Source of the DNA: Ornithodoros turicata
Lineage: Eukaryota; Arthropoda; Arachnida; Ixodida; Argasidae
NCBI RefSeq assembly: GCF_037126465.1
Contig: NC_088201.1
Coordinates: forward strand, 66,920,879 to 66,984,878
Reading direction: 5' to 3'
Length of the DNA stretch: 64,000 nucleotides
The translations under genes were made by a program, and so were the position numbers. Under the pieces are notes generated by a model. The model was not told the DNA's origin. It did not search any database and was given only the letters and a program-made list of their open reading frames with translations. This document shows, one piece after another, positions 34,281 to 44,481 of the stretch (the stretch's first letter is position 1; each line of letters opens with the position of its first letter).

Positions 34281-35537
34281 ACTTTAATCTCTGTATCGCT
34301 CCCGCACAGCAGTTGTTCAACCAGAATCACGAGCACGTGGGATGGAAAAATTGGGGGATTAGAGTTATTTTCTAACAGCTGTGTATCATTGCCAACATGT
34401 GTCTAAAGCTGGAATAACCCCCCCCCCCCCCCTTGTAGAGGTTACTTTGGAAAGAACACGCATGGGGGTCTCCACACACATCTCCACACATTTTGGGGGC
34501 GTCGGGGGTGGGGGCGGTCTGGATACATCACTGTCCCGCTGTCAACCATCATCGTCCGTTCGACGTCACCTTAAATCTATTTCATGCCATCCCAGGTATA
34601 TTTGTGATGCTCCCCACACGTGTGAGTCCAACAACAGCGATATACAAACTAGATTTGTGATGTACATGACACGTACGTTAGGCCACTTTGCCTAGCACTT
34701 ATACTTTACTGTATTTTGCTTTAAGTATGTTCACAGTCTGGTACTACTTAAAGTACCAATGACGCCATTGGCACGTTACTTTAAGTATAATTTTGAGGTA
34801 CTTTGCCCATCGCTGATTCTTGGACGTTGTGTAACTCCTACACAGTACTACAGTTCTTTTACAACGGATGTTTTATTGGCGTTTTGTGGAAAGCCTGCTG
34901 GCTCACGGCTGGTGGTTAGGCAGCGTTGCTGTCGAGACTATGGCAAGCGAAGAACTATATCGGCATTCTCTTGGCGCCAACGCGTACTGCTCTCCAAAGC
35001 CCGCCTGAACAGAAGAGAGATTTAGTTTAATTCACAGTCAAAACAGCACTGTGTATGTAACTGTGTATGTAAGCCGGAAGACACGGATCTAGATAGCGCC
35101 ATCTCAACTAAAGAAGTCAGCTATGTTAGTCCGTGACTGCGGTCGCTCTTTGCTATGATAGGAGGGAATGTTCAGATTGCAATCAGGCCCTTGTTAGCCT
35201 AGATGGCGTTCATTTAGTTCGGTAGTGGATACAGACCATAGTGCGCGAGTTGCTCAAAGCGTTCCACGAAAACTCAGAGCAGCTGAGGTTCCTTCGGACA
35301 CTGTGGTATCGCTCCATTCGCTGAGGACGAAGGACGTACGCCAATCCTGTATCACTTATCCCGCACGGAAAGTGTTACAGAAAGGGGGTAAGCCTCCCGT
35401 TTTCAATAATCGGAATATAGAACGACATCATACTGAGTACCGGTTGGCCATCATCGTGTTATGCGGTCAAGTTCTGTTGTTACCGTGTAGTCTTTAAAAA
35501 AAAAAGAAGAAGAAGAAGAAAGGTTAGCCATTGCTAT
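34281..35537. other. No gene recognised; (C)15 at 34,418
   Basis: Contains a 15-C run (34,418-34,432) and a G-rich GGGGGCGTCGGGGGTGGGGG stretch at 34,495-34,514. Open frames are short and motif-free. Confidence 0.35.
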
Positions 35538-36137
35538 AGCCGCGTTTATATGAATACGACACAAGCGTATCGAATCGAGTCGAAACGGGAGAGATAACGA
35601 TACGCCACCGTTTACATGGATGCGCATCGAGTTCAGACCGAAGATGGCGCCCCGCCGTGTTTTATCGGAAAGTTATTGCCGCACTTCCGCAAATACTGCC
35701 GTTTCCGGTGTCCCGCTACCTTCGCACCGAACGTGAAAATGTCGAAAAAACGTAGCATCTACGCCCCATTCTCAAGCGTACTTCAGAATGACCTCTGCTC
35801 TACGGCTGCAAGCCCTGCTGCTTGTGTCAGTATAGATATACAAAACGGAACGTGACTGAGAATTCCCTAACACCGCCAGTTTGTCACTCCGACTAGGAGT
35901 AGCAGACGACGCAACACGCCCGCAGCCGAACGCCCCTTCCCATATCCTCTCCTCTTCCGTCGATGCGCATCGCCGGTTTACATGCACAATCTGAATGCGC
36001 ATCCACCGTCTCGATCCACCTTTGTTTTGCGGATTGAATACGCTACGCTCTCCTAGCGAATTGGCCCGTTTACATGGGTGGATTCTATTCGACAACGGGA
36101 TACGATACGCTTGTGTCGTATTCATGTAAACACGGCT
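35538..36137. mobile_element. 600-bp MITE with 35-bp TIRs (family C)
   Basis: The left end AGCCGCGTTTATATGAATAC and the complement of the right end, AGCCGTGTTTACATGAATAC, continue as ACACAAGCGTATCG on both sides. TAT flanks both ends (35,535-35,537 and 36,138-36,140), a possible 3-bp target duplication. GTTTACATG recurs as a subterminal motif near 35,610, 35,975 and 36,070. No transposase is encoded. Confidence 0.75.
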
Positions 36138-36446
36138 TATGATGGACCTTGTCTTAGTTGAAACAGATCATGCCCAATCTCAATTACACGCGTCATGGTT
36201 ATTTTTAAGGTGGCGCACTCGTAACGTCACGTGGCACAAAAAACAGACATTTGAACTGCGCTCTTTCATGTAGTTTATTTATTGTAATACATAAAGCGCA
36301 TTACATGAGGGCGCAATTTACCGACGATGGCTGAAAGAGCACTCGTTTAATTGGCAAATATCACAAAACCTGCATTCCTATCAACATGTTTCTATACCGA
36401 TTTTACACCAATAGTTCCTGGTGTTGACATCGATCGCTTCAACCTA

Positions 36447-36779
36447 CACTTTAAGAAAAAAGGGTGTGAAAAGGTGGTAACTTCTATAGTTACCACATAG
36501 GTCAACATAGCGCGTGGTAAAGGGTGTGAAAGGGCGGTAGAAACAATTGCCATATAACCAAATTGCTACAAAAAGGCGTAAGCCCCCCTCGCTCACCGAA
36601 TCAGAAACGGTACCCCTGTCATTCGTAGCAATGGTTGGCGGACAACGTGCTATGCGATGAAGTTCTGTTTGGAGAGTGAGGTAGCAGGTAGAACTTGACA
36701 ACCGTTTTGGCGCGGCATATGCGACAACTATTACGTCCTAAAAGGTGTAACTGATCCACCTTTTTTTTTTCTAAGAGTA
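36447..36779. mobile_element. 333-bp TA-flanked MITE (family A) with nested family B half
   Basis: The left end CACTTTAAGAAAAAAGGGTG and right end CACCTTTTTTTTTTCTAAG are inverted and TA-flanked (36,445-36,446 and 36,780-36,781). Termini match the 1.97-kb element at 2,036-4,002. The region 36,577-36,693 is half of a family B palindromic MITE (AAAAAGGCGTAAGCC ... GTGCTATGCGATGAAGTTC), suggesting insertion or chimeric origin. Confidence 0.65.
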
Positions 36780-37411
36780 TAGGTTAAGGGACACGTTGCG
36801 GAAGTACAGGCATTTTCGGAGCAATTTGCTATTTTGCAGCCTAGTGATCGATTGTATCAAGCACTGACAGGTGGATTAATCTCTTTTTAAATCCCTCTGG
36901 TGGAAAGTCCTTCTTTTGAATAATGATGCTTTTCTTTTTTTTCTTTTCTTTTTTTCAATATTGCACGCAGTTGCTTGTTTGAGTCTTGTTAGTCAATTTT
37001 TAATCATTCATGCTCGAAAACAATTTACATATAAACGTGGTTGAGGACAGTCATCCCATTCATATCGTTTTCTTTTTTTCTTTTTTTTCACTGTTACAGG
37101 GACTTGCTTTCCATCACGTGTACAGCACAATATTAAATGTAAGTCGAGATACCCCTTGCATTGCGCGCCAGAAAGCTACGCAATGAAAACATAACTATGC
37201 GTTATTTAATAATGCCGGAGTTTTACGTCGCGAGCATACAATGACCATGTGCGAAAATAAAATAGAATTAATTGTGTAGGGTGCTAATAGGGTGCAACGA
37301 TACTAACGATCTGTTGCCACGAAACTATGTATACAGAGGTAGATGGGTAGAAATCCAGCGAACCGGTAGAGATGTAGGAAGGGAGTTGCCTCAGGACAGA
37401 AGCCGCCGATA

Positions 37412-37455
37412 TTTCGAACGGAGACTGTTCTTCTTCTGGGCACCGTCCTCATCAT
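37412..37455 (-). ncRNA. Hammerhead-like motif in the Penelope arm (possible)
   Basis: Minus strand: TGATGA (37,454-37,449), then GGACGG (37,448-37,443) that can pair with CCGTTC (37,421-37,416), then GAAA (37,415-37,412). This is the order of a hammerhead core with a long stem II. The base before TGATGA is A, not the expected C. In the right arm the stem is disrupted. Hammerheads are known in Penelope-type terminal repeats; activity here is not established. Confidence 0.35.
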
Positions 37456-37865
37456 TGGCATGGTATTTAAAGGGTTAGGTGTGACGTGTTTAAAGGTTCA
37501 TGCGAATTGTGGGTCAACAGCCCGGAGGGAAGAAAGGGTCCGTACGGGTTTTTACGGCCGGAGTGAATGGCCGCTTTGTTAGAGTGTGCAGGGGATTATG
37601 TGAACGAAGTCATCTAGGCTCCTGACCGGTTACAGAAAAATGGGGGTTCACGAACACGTGGACGAAATGGGACAAAAGGCAAGAATTGGCAAGCATAGCG
37701 AAAGATAAGGAGGTTAGTGGTTACGTGGGGAAAATTCCAGAACGAGCAAAGTTTTTTTTTTTAATATTTGTAATACAAAGTTGTGGCATGCAATAAAGAA
37801 AGCAGAAGGCAGTGGCAATCCAGAACATAACTGATGATAATGGAGATAGAAGGGAAAAGCATATT

Positions 37866-38468
37866 TTATTTGTGAAGTGTTTCCAGGGTGCCTTGTGATT
37901 TGTTGATACCGGACGGGTGAAGAGCGTTGAACCTGTATATGAGATACGACTCCCTATCACGTCTGTCACGTGTGGATCTAAACCCGGTTTCTAAAATACA
38001 TAGTTTAATGTTGTCAAAATTGTGACCAGGAACGTTAAAATGTTCGGCGACTGCTTTGGGGAGTTTGTTGGACGTGTCGGTTCTGTGTCCGGTGAGGCGG
38101 TTGTTCATTTGTCGGCCGGTTTCACCAATGTATTGCATAGAGCAGTCGCCGCATTCAATGCAGTATATGACATTGGAGCTTGTGCATGTGAATGCGTGGT
38201 TAACGGCGTGGGTGTAACTGCTCGCAGTGCTTTTGATGGAGTTAGCGTGTTGAACGTGCTTGCATGTTTTGCAGCGCGGGAGGTTGCAGGGTCGTGTTCC
38301 CGTGTACGGGGCGCTCGTTTCGCTGATTTTGGCATTGACCAAGGAGTCTGCTAGGTTTATTGCGCGTCGGTATGTCACCTGTATGGGATGGGTGAATATA
38401 TTGCTAAGTCGGTCACTGCTTTTCCCCACGTAACCACTAACCTCCTTATCTTTCGCTGTGCTTGCCAA
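37866..38468 (-). pseudogene. Penelope GIY-YIG endonuclease domain, N-truncated
   Basis: A 200-codon minus frame. The N-terminal part (PIQVTYRRAINLADSLVNAK) matches the linker after the reverse transcriptase thumb of Penelope-like elements. RPCNLPRCKTCKHV is the Cys/His linker finger. The GIY-YIG domain follows at about residues 95-175: VIYCIECGDCSMQYIGETGR carries the YC/YIG pair, and NNRLTGHR holds the catalytic Arg region; LCILETGFRSTRDRRDRESYLI supplies the conserved Glu. In full elements this endonuclease nicks target DNA to prime reverse transcription. The first residues (about 37,866+585 upward) lie inside the right inverted arm, so the shown ATG is only the first in-frame Met. The polymerase domain is absent, so the protein cannot work alone. 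Confidence 0.85.
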
Positions 38469-38791
38469 TTCTTGCCTTTTGTCCCATTTCGTCCACGTGT
38501 TCGTGAACCCCCATTTTTCTGTAACCGGTCAGGAGCCTAGATGACTTCGTTCACATAATCCCCTGAACACTCTAACAAAGCGGCCATTCACTCCGGCCGT
38601 AAAAACCCGTACGGACCCTTTCTTCCTTCCGGGCTGTTGACACACAATTCGCATGAACCTTTAAACACGTCACACCTAACCCTTTAAATACCATGCCAAT
38701 GATGAGGACGGTGCCGAGAAGAAGAACAGTCTCTGTTAGAAATATCGGCGGCTTCTGTCCTGAGGCAACTCCCTTCCTATGTATACAGAGG

Positions 38792-39534
38792 GTGTTTCAG
38801 TAATCGTGTCAAAAGATTTTAATGAAAACAGAACGCTACGGAAAAATATGATTAGGGACGTTCATCTCTTTTGACCTGCACTACAGGTAATGTTATCAAA
38901 TTTTAATTCAATTTCTTAAATTAACCTCCGAAATTCGCAGAGTCAACGTGACATTTTTGTTGCCAGAAACAAAAACCTCCCCATGTTGAATATTTACAGC
39001 ACCCCCCCCCCCCCCCCCCCACTATTACAAAATACGTTCCCTACTAGAATGGTAACAGCTAAAAGGAAGAGTTGCGAAAACTGTCGTTTCCAGACGCGCA
39101 ACTTGTCGGCCGCCCTCAGTGCCCCGTCAAGAAGCGACACGAGGAGAGCGAGGAGGACATGCATCTCCCCCTTCGGATTCCTTTTCAGTGCTTCAGCTGA
39201 TAGCAGCAGCTAGGTTAGAACACCACAGCTATACGACTGAGAAGGAAACAGGGAAAGATGGGTCACCGTTTTCTTTGGGCGCTTCTCGTACTAATTTGAG
39301 CGCAGCCGACAATTTCCCCATCTCGAAACGACGGTTCTTGTATTTTTTTTCCCCCAACTAGTACCAGTGTTGTCGGAATTATATTTTGAATGGTGCAAAT
39401 CTAACATCAGTTTTCGTTCAAGGTGACGTTAACTTTCGGAGGTATGATTTAATAAAAATCGTAGATCGCATTTTTTTCTGCAGCGTGCTTTTTCAACTAA
39501 ACTTGTTGACATTAACTGTAACACTCTGTGTGTA
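38792..39534. other. No gene; (C)19 at 39,002-39,020
   Basis: Begins with GGTGTTTCAGTAATCGTGTC, a style of terminus common in arthropod DNA transposons, but no matching right end was found. The 19-C run sits in the repeat context shared with 30,505. Confidence 0.4.
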
Positions 39535-39650
39535 CGAGGGTCGTCCCAGTTCTCGGCCTGACACAGCAAGGCTGCGCACACGCACGAAACCTTACCATAG
39601 GGCATAGGCTTTCTTCAAGACTGACGCTCCGCGAAATGGCGCATACAAGC

Positions 39651-40517
39651 TAGAGCCCTGCACGGGTCGACTTTTCCGGGCCCGACCCGGCCCGGGCGCA
39701 TCGAAAAATAGCCCGGCCCGACCCGGGCCCGGACCTTCATATTTTTATGCGGCCCGACCCGGCACGGCCCGGTGACCCAGTGACAAGAGCCCGGCACGGC
39801 CCGGAATCTAAGCAAATCGAGCCCGGCCCGGCCCGGCCCGGCCCGGTGACCCGGCGAGGGTAGATCCCGGCATAGTACTTCCAGCCGCGACGTACGCGTT
39901 CCTGGCGATTATCAAACAAATTTATCAGTAAATTTATAAGGAGAGAAGGCAAACATACAAGTGATGGCGGTTTAACACCATAACCGCGCCAGACCAAATT
40001 AAATCCAGAACGTACGCGGGCATGGGCGTTATCGTTACACATTCATGATTTTGCGGAGGTAGAGGATGCTGTCGACAAACTCCTTCTCCCAGTCCATACC
40101 CCTCTCACCAAGCTTTGCCAAGTGCTTGTGAAATACGTGAGGAGTGAGGAGCAATGTAAAGTGGCTTTCAGAATGTTCTAGAGGGTCAAATCATATGCCT
40201 AATGCAGTATGCCTTGCTTGTCTTTGCAAAATATGCACAGGAATGACGCAAGCGCATGATGATATGAGCTAATGCATCTCCATTGTGTGGAATTAGCTGC
40301 GTAGCCCGGCCGGGCCTGACTCTCGGAAACATATTTGTCGGCCCGGGCCCGGCCCAGCCCGCGGTGGTGGCGTATTTTAACGGCCCGGGCCCGGCCCGGC
40401 CCGCGGTGCAAGCGTATTTTGTCGGCCCGGGCTCGGCCCGGCCCGGAGCACACAGCCAATAACAAGCCCGGGTTGAGCCCGGCCCGGATCGGGGGCCCGG
40501 GCCCGTGCAGGGCTCTA
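39651..40517. mobile_element. 867-bp hAT-type MITE with GC-rich arms, nested in mariner
   Basis: Perfect 16-bp terminal inverted repeats TAGAGCCCTGCACGGG (39,651-39,666) and its complement (40,502-40,517). A perfect 8-bp direct duplication ATACAAGC lies at 39,643-39,650 and 40,518-40,525. Eight-base duplications are the hAT hallmark. Just inside both ends are arrays of CGGCCCGGG-like words (39,670-39,860 and 40,300-40,505). No transposase is encoded; open frames inside reflect the low-complexity GC repeats. Confidence 0.9.
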
Positions 40518-40569
40518 ATACAAGCTACTCGTGTTTCCTGTGGTCGTGGCAGCCGGCAGGTGGGGTCCG

Positions 40570-41580
40570 CGCCAGAATGGATGAGTGAAGGCACGTACGT
40601 TCGTCGAATATTTGCCTCGGAAAGGCTATCTCCGGTAGGCATAGACCAGGACATTGTGGCCACGTTGAGGAAAGATGCCCTATTGTACGGCACGGTGAAG
40701 GAGCGGGCAGCGGAATTCAAGTGAAGACGGGAGAGCCTCAAAGACGATCCCCGGCCTGGCGTGCGAAAGTGCTGCACTACAAAACATCCACCGTGCGCGC
40801 GATGAGGTTACGGCATATCGGCGACTAGACATCCAGACCATCACTCATGTCATATCCAAACGCACAGTTCAGCGCATATTGATCTTGATGTGCAGAATGT
40901 CTTTGCCAGATGGGTTCCAAGGCTGCTCACGACTCATCAAAAATAAACGCGCTACACCACACCCAGGGAATTCAGGGCAGACTCCACGGGTATCCGTGTC
41001 CAGTTTGTGACTGCGGACGAAACCAGGGCGTACCACTTCCAACCCGAGGACCCAGTCCAAACAATGGAAACACCCTTCCTACCCACCGCCGAAGGAGGCC
41101 CAGTCTGTCCCATCAGCAGGCAAAGTGATGGGCACGGCTTTCTGGGATACGGAGGACGTGATTTCCATAAGAAAGGGCAGACCATCACCGGGGAATACTA
41201 TACAACCCTGACATATCAACTGTGGGACGCAATCAAGGCCAAACGACACTATATTCTCCGCAAAGGTATTCTGTTCCATCAAGACAATGCGCCCTCACAC
41301 CACGCTGCTGTGACGATGACTGACAGCCACTCCTGCAGCTTTTCTGTGGTCAACTATCCTCCGTAGTGGCCGGATTTCGCTCCATCGGACTTCCATGTGC
41401 ACCCCTATATAAGGAAGGAGGTCTCTGCTGTTCACTTTCCTCGTGGTGATGACATCACTGAGGCAGTGACCCGTTTTTTGGAAGATATCAAACTTGTTTT
41501 CCTTTTTTTAAATTTTTCACAGGTTCAGAGGCACTGGATCATCATTCCGCAAGGTATGGCGACGTTGGCGGGGACTACGT
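40570..41580 (+). pseudogene. mariner transposase, decayed
   Basis: Pieces in three frames align in order with mariner transposases: LLYGTVKERAAEFK, stop, RRESLKDDPRPG (helix-turn-helix and linker region, family form [27 protein letters not shown]); THVISKRTVQRIL; MTADETRAYHFQPEDPVQ (first catalytic D region, family VTADETWVHHYDPESK); KGQTITGEYYTTL; GILFHQDNAPSHHA (second catalytic D, HQDNAP.H); then WPDFAPSDFHV (the mariner D34D-type third D, DLAPSDFHLF). Several stops and frame changes make it inactive. It would have bound the TIRs and moved the element. Confidence 0.85.
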
Positions 41581-41778
41581 AGAAAAGTTACAGTAGCTCC
41601 TTGACCTCAGCCACCACCTTCTGGATCAGGCCGATAACTTATCGGACGCACCTTGTATGGTTCGGTCCCGCATTCTTAAACTTGTTCTTTTGCGTTGCAT
41701 AAACCACATTGACAACCTAATGAGCTTATCAGACAAACACATACTCATGAGGGTCTGAAATGTTTTTCATGTACTCAC

Positions 41779-42002
41779 TTGAAAGCCACATTGGGAAACA
41801 CGGCCCACATGCAGTACCCGCAAGCCAGAGCAATTACGTTGATGAGCTTTAGCTTCCAGGTGAAAGTGGTCCAGAACTTGAGCGTCAAGGCCACTGCCAT
41901 GCTGAAGACGTGCAACATACTCAGTGCAAATATAGTCCCCACGGCTAAGTAGACTAAGGGCTCTACACGGCCGTTCGGATCATTCAAAAGATCCTTCATT
42001 GA
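41779..42002 (-). CDS. MARCH-like ubiquitin ligase, transmembrane exon
   Basis: Internal exon on minus: the acceptor TCCGCTTGCAG ends at 42,003 and the donor GTGAGT starts at 41,778. It encodes 74 codons plus 2 bases, from SMKDLLNDPNGRVEPLVYLA through TFTWKLKLINVIAL to CMWAVFPNVAFK. Two hydrophobic segments (about residues 16-44 and 53-70) are predicted membrane helices separated by a short basic loop. RING-CH proteins of the MARCH family have exactly such a pair after the RING. Entry phase 0 matches the exit phase of the RING exon at 44,042-43,933. The assignment of this exon rests on that phase match, strand and order. The following exon was not found. Confidence 0.6.
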
Positions 42003-42329
42003 CTGCAAGCGGATAAGACACATCATCACTAATCTCGCCGATTCTTGTGGGGTTAACGCTAGAACTTGCAAGAGGTGCACTGGAAAACGCAGTCTAGGGT
42101 GGAACATAAAATAATTAACATGGATAAACATAGATAAACAGGATTATAGGATAAACATGGTATATGTCGCATTCTCAGCCTCAGGCCTGTTTCGCACTAT
42201 CGTATTTGTCGCCTGTTTTGTTTGCTTCAAAAATAGGACCTGAAGGCAATCGACCTCCATAGGTTCAAATGATCTCGTTTTGGCTATGCTAAAAACACGG
42301 CCGAGAAAGACGTTTGCGTGAAATGGGCC

Positions 42330-42630
42330 TTATAGTTGCATTCTACATTCTAAGACAGAGCTTCACCCCATACCACGCTGAAGACAAACCATTGCACGGC
42401 ACGATACCGTTGTCACACCTGATTTGTGAAAAGCGCAGGGCCTACACCTCTCTGCGGTACAATCCTCTTTTAAGAGGGAGGGGGGGGGGGTGCAGGCCCC
42501 GATTCGCCCGTTAACGTCAATGCTAAGTGTCCCAAAAAGACATACGCCTCCAATTTTCGACAAATCAAGAGAGAGAACGATATGATTCGGAATGATGCAT
42601 GTGTATATTTTGTGTTTGTGCACACAGTAC
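42330..42630. mobile_element. Degenerate family B MITE with (G)11
   Basis: The left end GAGCTTCACCCCATACCACGC and a right half with CATACGCCTCCAATTTTCGACA...GAGAACGATATGATTCGG resemble the family B MITEs at 42,813-43,759, but the copy is diverged and split by a G run (42,480-42,490). Confidence 0.45.
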
Positions 42631-42812
42631 CCCTACAATATCCACTCTGAATTCTGCTGGCTCTCTTATTGAAAGTGATTTTTCCGTGTACATAGTACAA
42701 GTTAGAGTCACTGAATAGCTTCAGGGTACTGCAACTGATGTACAACTGCAAGTTCTACGCCAGGGGGCGCCGTGTGGGGACGTCATATTGGCTCCGTTAA
42801 GTTCGCCTGCTA

Positions 42813-43059
42813 CACTCTATAAACTGAACTTCACCGCATAGCACGCTCTGCGCCAACCATTGCCACGAATGATAGGGTTATCGCTTCTGATTCGAAGAAA
42901 GAGGGAGGAGTAGGCCTTTTTTGTTAATTATCATATATCCAAATTGACACAAAGAGGCGTACACCCTCTTCTCTCTTCGAATCAGAAGTGACAACACTAT
43001 CATTCGTGGCAATGGTTCGCGCAGAGCGTGCTATGCGGTGAAGTTCAGTTTTTAGAGTG
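42813..43059. mobile_element. Palindromic MITE, family B, 247 bp
   Basis: The ends CACTCTATAAACTGAACTTC and GAAGTTCAGTTTTTAGAGTG are inverted repeats that continue almost to the centre (CACCGCATAGCACGCTC, CGAATGATAG, AGGCGTACACC). It is flanked by TA on the left and TG on the right. It lies in the intron of the MARCH-like gene. Confidence 0.8.
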
Positions 43060-43244
43060 TGTGTTAATGACGGATCCCGTCTGTAGACGATCGTTCTTTC
43101 TTCTTTACTCGACCATGCGTTTGCGTCTTCCTTGACGACAATGGAACAAGGCCTTCTAAACAAAATCGCACGTGCTGTTACGGTCAACGCGCTGCAATTC
43201 GCATTGTGAAATAAGTTTGCCGTAGCATACGGTCGTTTTGCCTG

Positions 43245-43493
43245 CACTCTTAAAAATGAACTTCACCGCATGGCACGCTCGTAGCCAACCATCATCTCGA
43301 ATGATATCGTTATCTTCCCGGATTTGTTGAAAACGGGAGGCGTACGCCTTTTTTGTGACACTTATGCTGTTCATAATTGTCACAAAAAAGGCGTACGCCT
43401 CCCGTTTTCAACAAATCCGGGAAGATAACGATATCACTCGAGATGATGGTTGGTTAGGAGCGTGCTATGCGGTGAAGTTCAGTTTTAAGAGTG
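43245..43493. mobile_element. Palindromic MITE, family B, 249 bp, copy 2
   Basis: Near full-length inverted repeat: CACTCTTAAAAATGAACTTC ... GAAGTTCAGTTTTAAGAGTG around the centre near 43,368. TG flanks both ends. The arms (for example AGGCGTACGCC and AAAACGGGAGGC) are almost perfectly complementary, so the copy is young. Confidence 0.85.
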
Positions 43494-43510
43494 TGGGCGG
43501 AAAGAAACTG

Positions 43511-43759
43511 CACTCTTAAAAATGATCTTCACCGCATAGCACGCTCCTAGCCAACCATCATCCCGAATGACATCGGTCTCTCCCCTGATTTGTTGAAAAC
43601 GGGAGGCATATGCATTTTTTGTACAGCTTATGCAGTACATAATTGATACAAAAACGGCGTACGCCTCCTGTTTTCAACAAATGAGGGGCGAGAAAGATGT
43701 TCCTAGGGATGATAGTTGGCTAGGATCGTGCTATGCGGTGAAGTTCATTTTTAAGAGTG
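43511..43759. mobile_element. Palindromic MITE, family B, 249 bp, copy 3
   Basis: The same length and ends as copy 2, only 17 bp away, and TG-flanked. Its arms have more mismatches (GGCATATGCA against GGCGTACGCC), so it is older or was copied from a different source. Confidence 0.85.
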
Positions 43760-43932
43760 TGCGGTTCCACGGGCGTGTCAACAAAATGCGGCCGAGTTGC
43801 AGATTTTGTCCAATGGGAGACCAGCGCTCTCAATGTTGCCAGACGGCTGTCGGCATAGCGCCGGGGAAGATGAATGCAATACTATGAGTGAAGCTATTCA
43901 GTGACTCTAGAAGAAGTCACATGCGCACACAC

Positions 43933-44042
43933 CTTCATTTTTTTCTCGATGGGGTATCTGTGACGGCAGATATTGCACACCTCTTCTTTCCGGTCCTTCA
44001 CCCATTGCTCTATGCACGGTCGGTGACTGAAGCCGATGCTCC
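43933..44042 (-). CDS. MARCH-type E3 ubiquitin ligase, RING-CH exon
   Basis: Internal exon on minus: acceptor TGTTTTAG ends at 44,043, donor GTGTGTG starts at 43,932, 110 bp. The translation GSIGFSHRPCIEQWVKDRKE, then EVCNICRHRYPIEKKMK, carries the second half of a RING-CH (RINGv) finger: H-x2-C (HRPC), the conserved Trp, then C-x2-C (CNIC) 12 residues later. The first half (C-x2-C ... C-x-C) must lie in an upstream exon not found in the window. The splice point just before GS is common in this family. MARCH proteins attach ubiquitin to membrane proteins from endosome or plasma membrane. The intron to the membrane exon is 1.93 kb and holds several MITEs. Confidence 0.7.
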
Positions 44043-44480
44043 CTAAAACATTAGTCACACTGTTAGGAGGAACAAGAACTATTAGGTAGCCCTATACATT
44101 GTGTGTGAATGCTTTAAATCGTAGGGGAGAACGAAGTTCCTTCTTGAAGGTCTCTTCACAGCGATATCTGCACCAGGAAGGTTTTTCCGGCGTTGAAGGT
44201 TATTATGGCGAGCGTAGCAGAAACGAAATGACATCACCGCACCATAACGTCGCAACGTCACGTGGTACAGTGGGTGCTACCGATAACATCACAGACACAT
44301 GATATCACACCACCTGGAACCGGCGCGGTAGTCAGCCGCAGCGCCGGGAGAGGAAACTCAACTGTAGCTGTGTGCTTGTTGCCGCTCACGCTTATCACGC
44401 TCGACCACGGGAAATGCGCTCTGAAGCTATCTTTAAGCTATCTGAGGCTATAGTTATAGGAGAAGGCGAGATGACCCGGA
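44043..44480. other. No exon found
   Basis: Expected location for the upstream exon of the RING-CH gene, but no minus-strand C-x2-C...C-x-C frame with a fitting donor was recognised. Confidence 0.35.
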
Positions 44481-44481
44481 C

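Larger units (their letters stand above)
37340..38776 (-). mobile_element. Penelope-like element fragment with inverted terminal repeats
   Basis: About 358-bp inverted arms (37,375-37,732 and 38,419-38,777) flank a minus-strand frame encoding a GIY-YIG endonuclease. A 15-bp direct repeat CTATGTATACAGAGG flanks the whole (37,325-37,339 and 38,777-38,791), a likely target-site duplication. Penelope-like elements are known for a reverse transcriptase joined to a GIY-YIG domain and for terminal repeats in inverted or direct order. The reverse transcriptase is missing, so this is a 5'-truncated copy. Confidence 0.8.
39535..41655 (+). mobile_element. mariner-type element, interrupted
   Basis: The left end CGAGGGTCGTCCCAGTTCTC...GGCCTG follows TA (39,533-39,534). 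The right end CAGGCCGATAACTTATCGGA ... CCTTG precedes TA (41,656-41,657). Minus the 875 bp added by the nested MITE and its duplicated target, the element is about 1.25 kb, the normal mariner size. It contains a decayed mariner transposase on +. Confidence 0.75.

Noticed and set aside
38022..38354. 110-codon plus ORF
   Set aside because: It is the antisense shadow of the GIY-YIG frame.
40199..40777. 192-codon minus ORF and 129-codon plus ORF as genes
   Set aside because: They are produced by the GC-rich low-complexity arm of the hAT-type MITE and the decayed mariner on the other strand.
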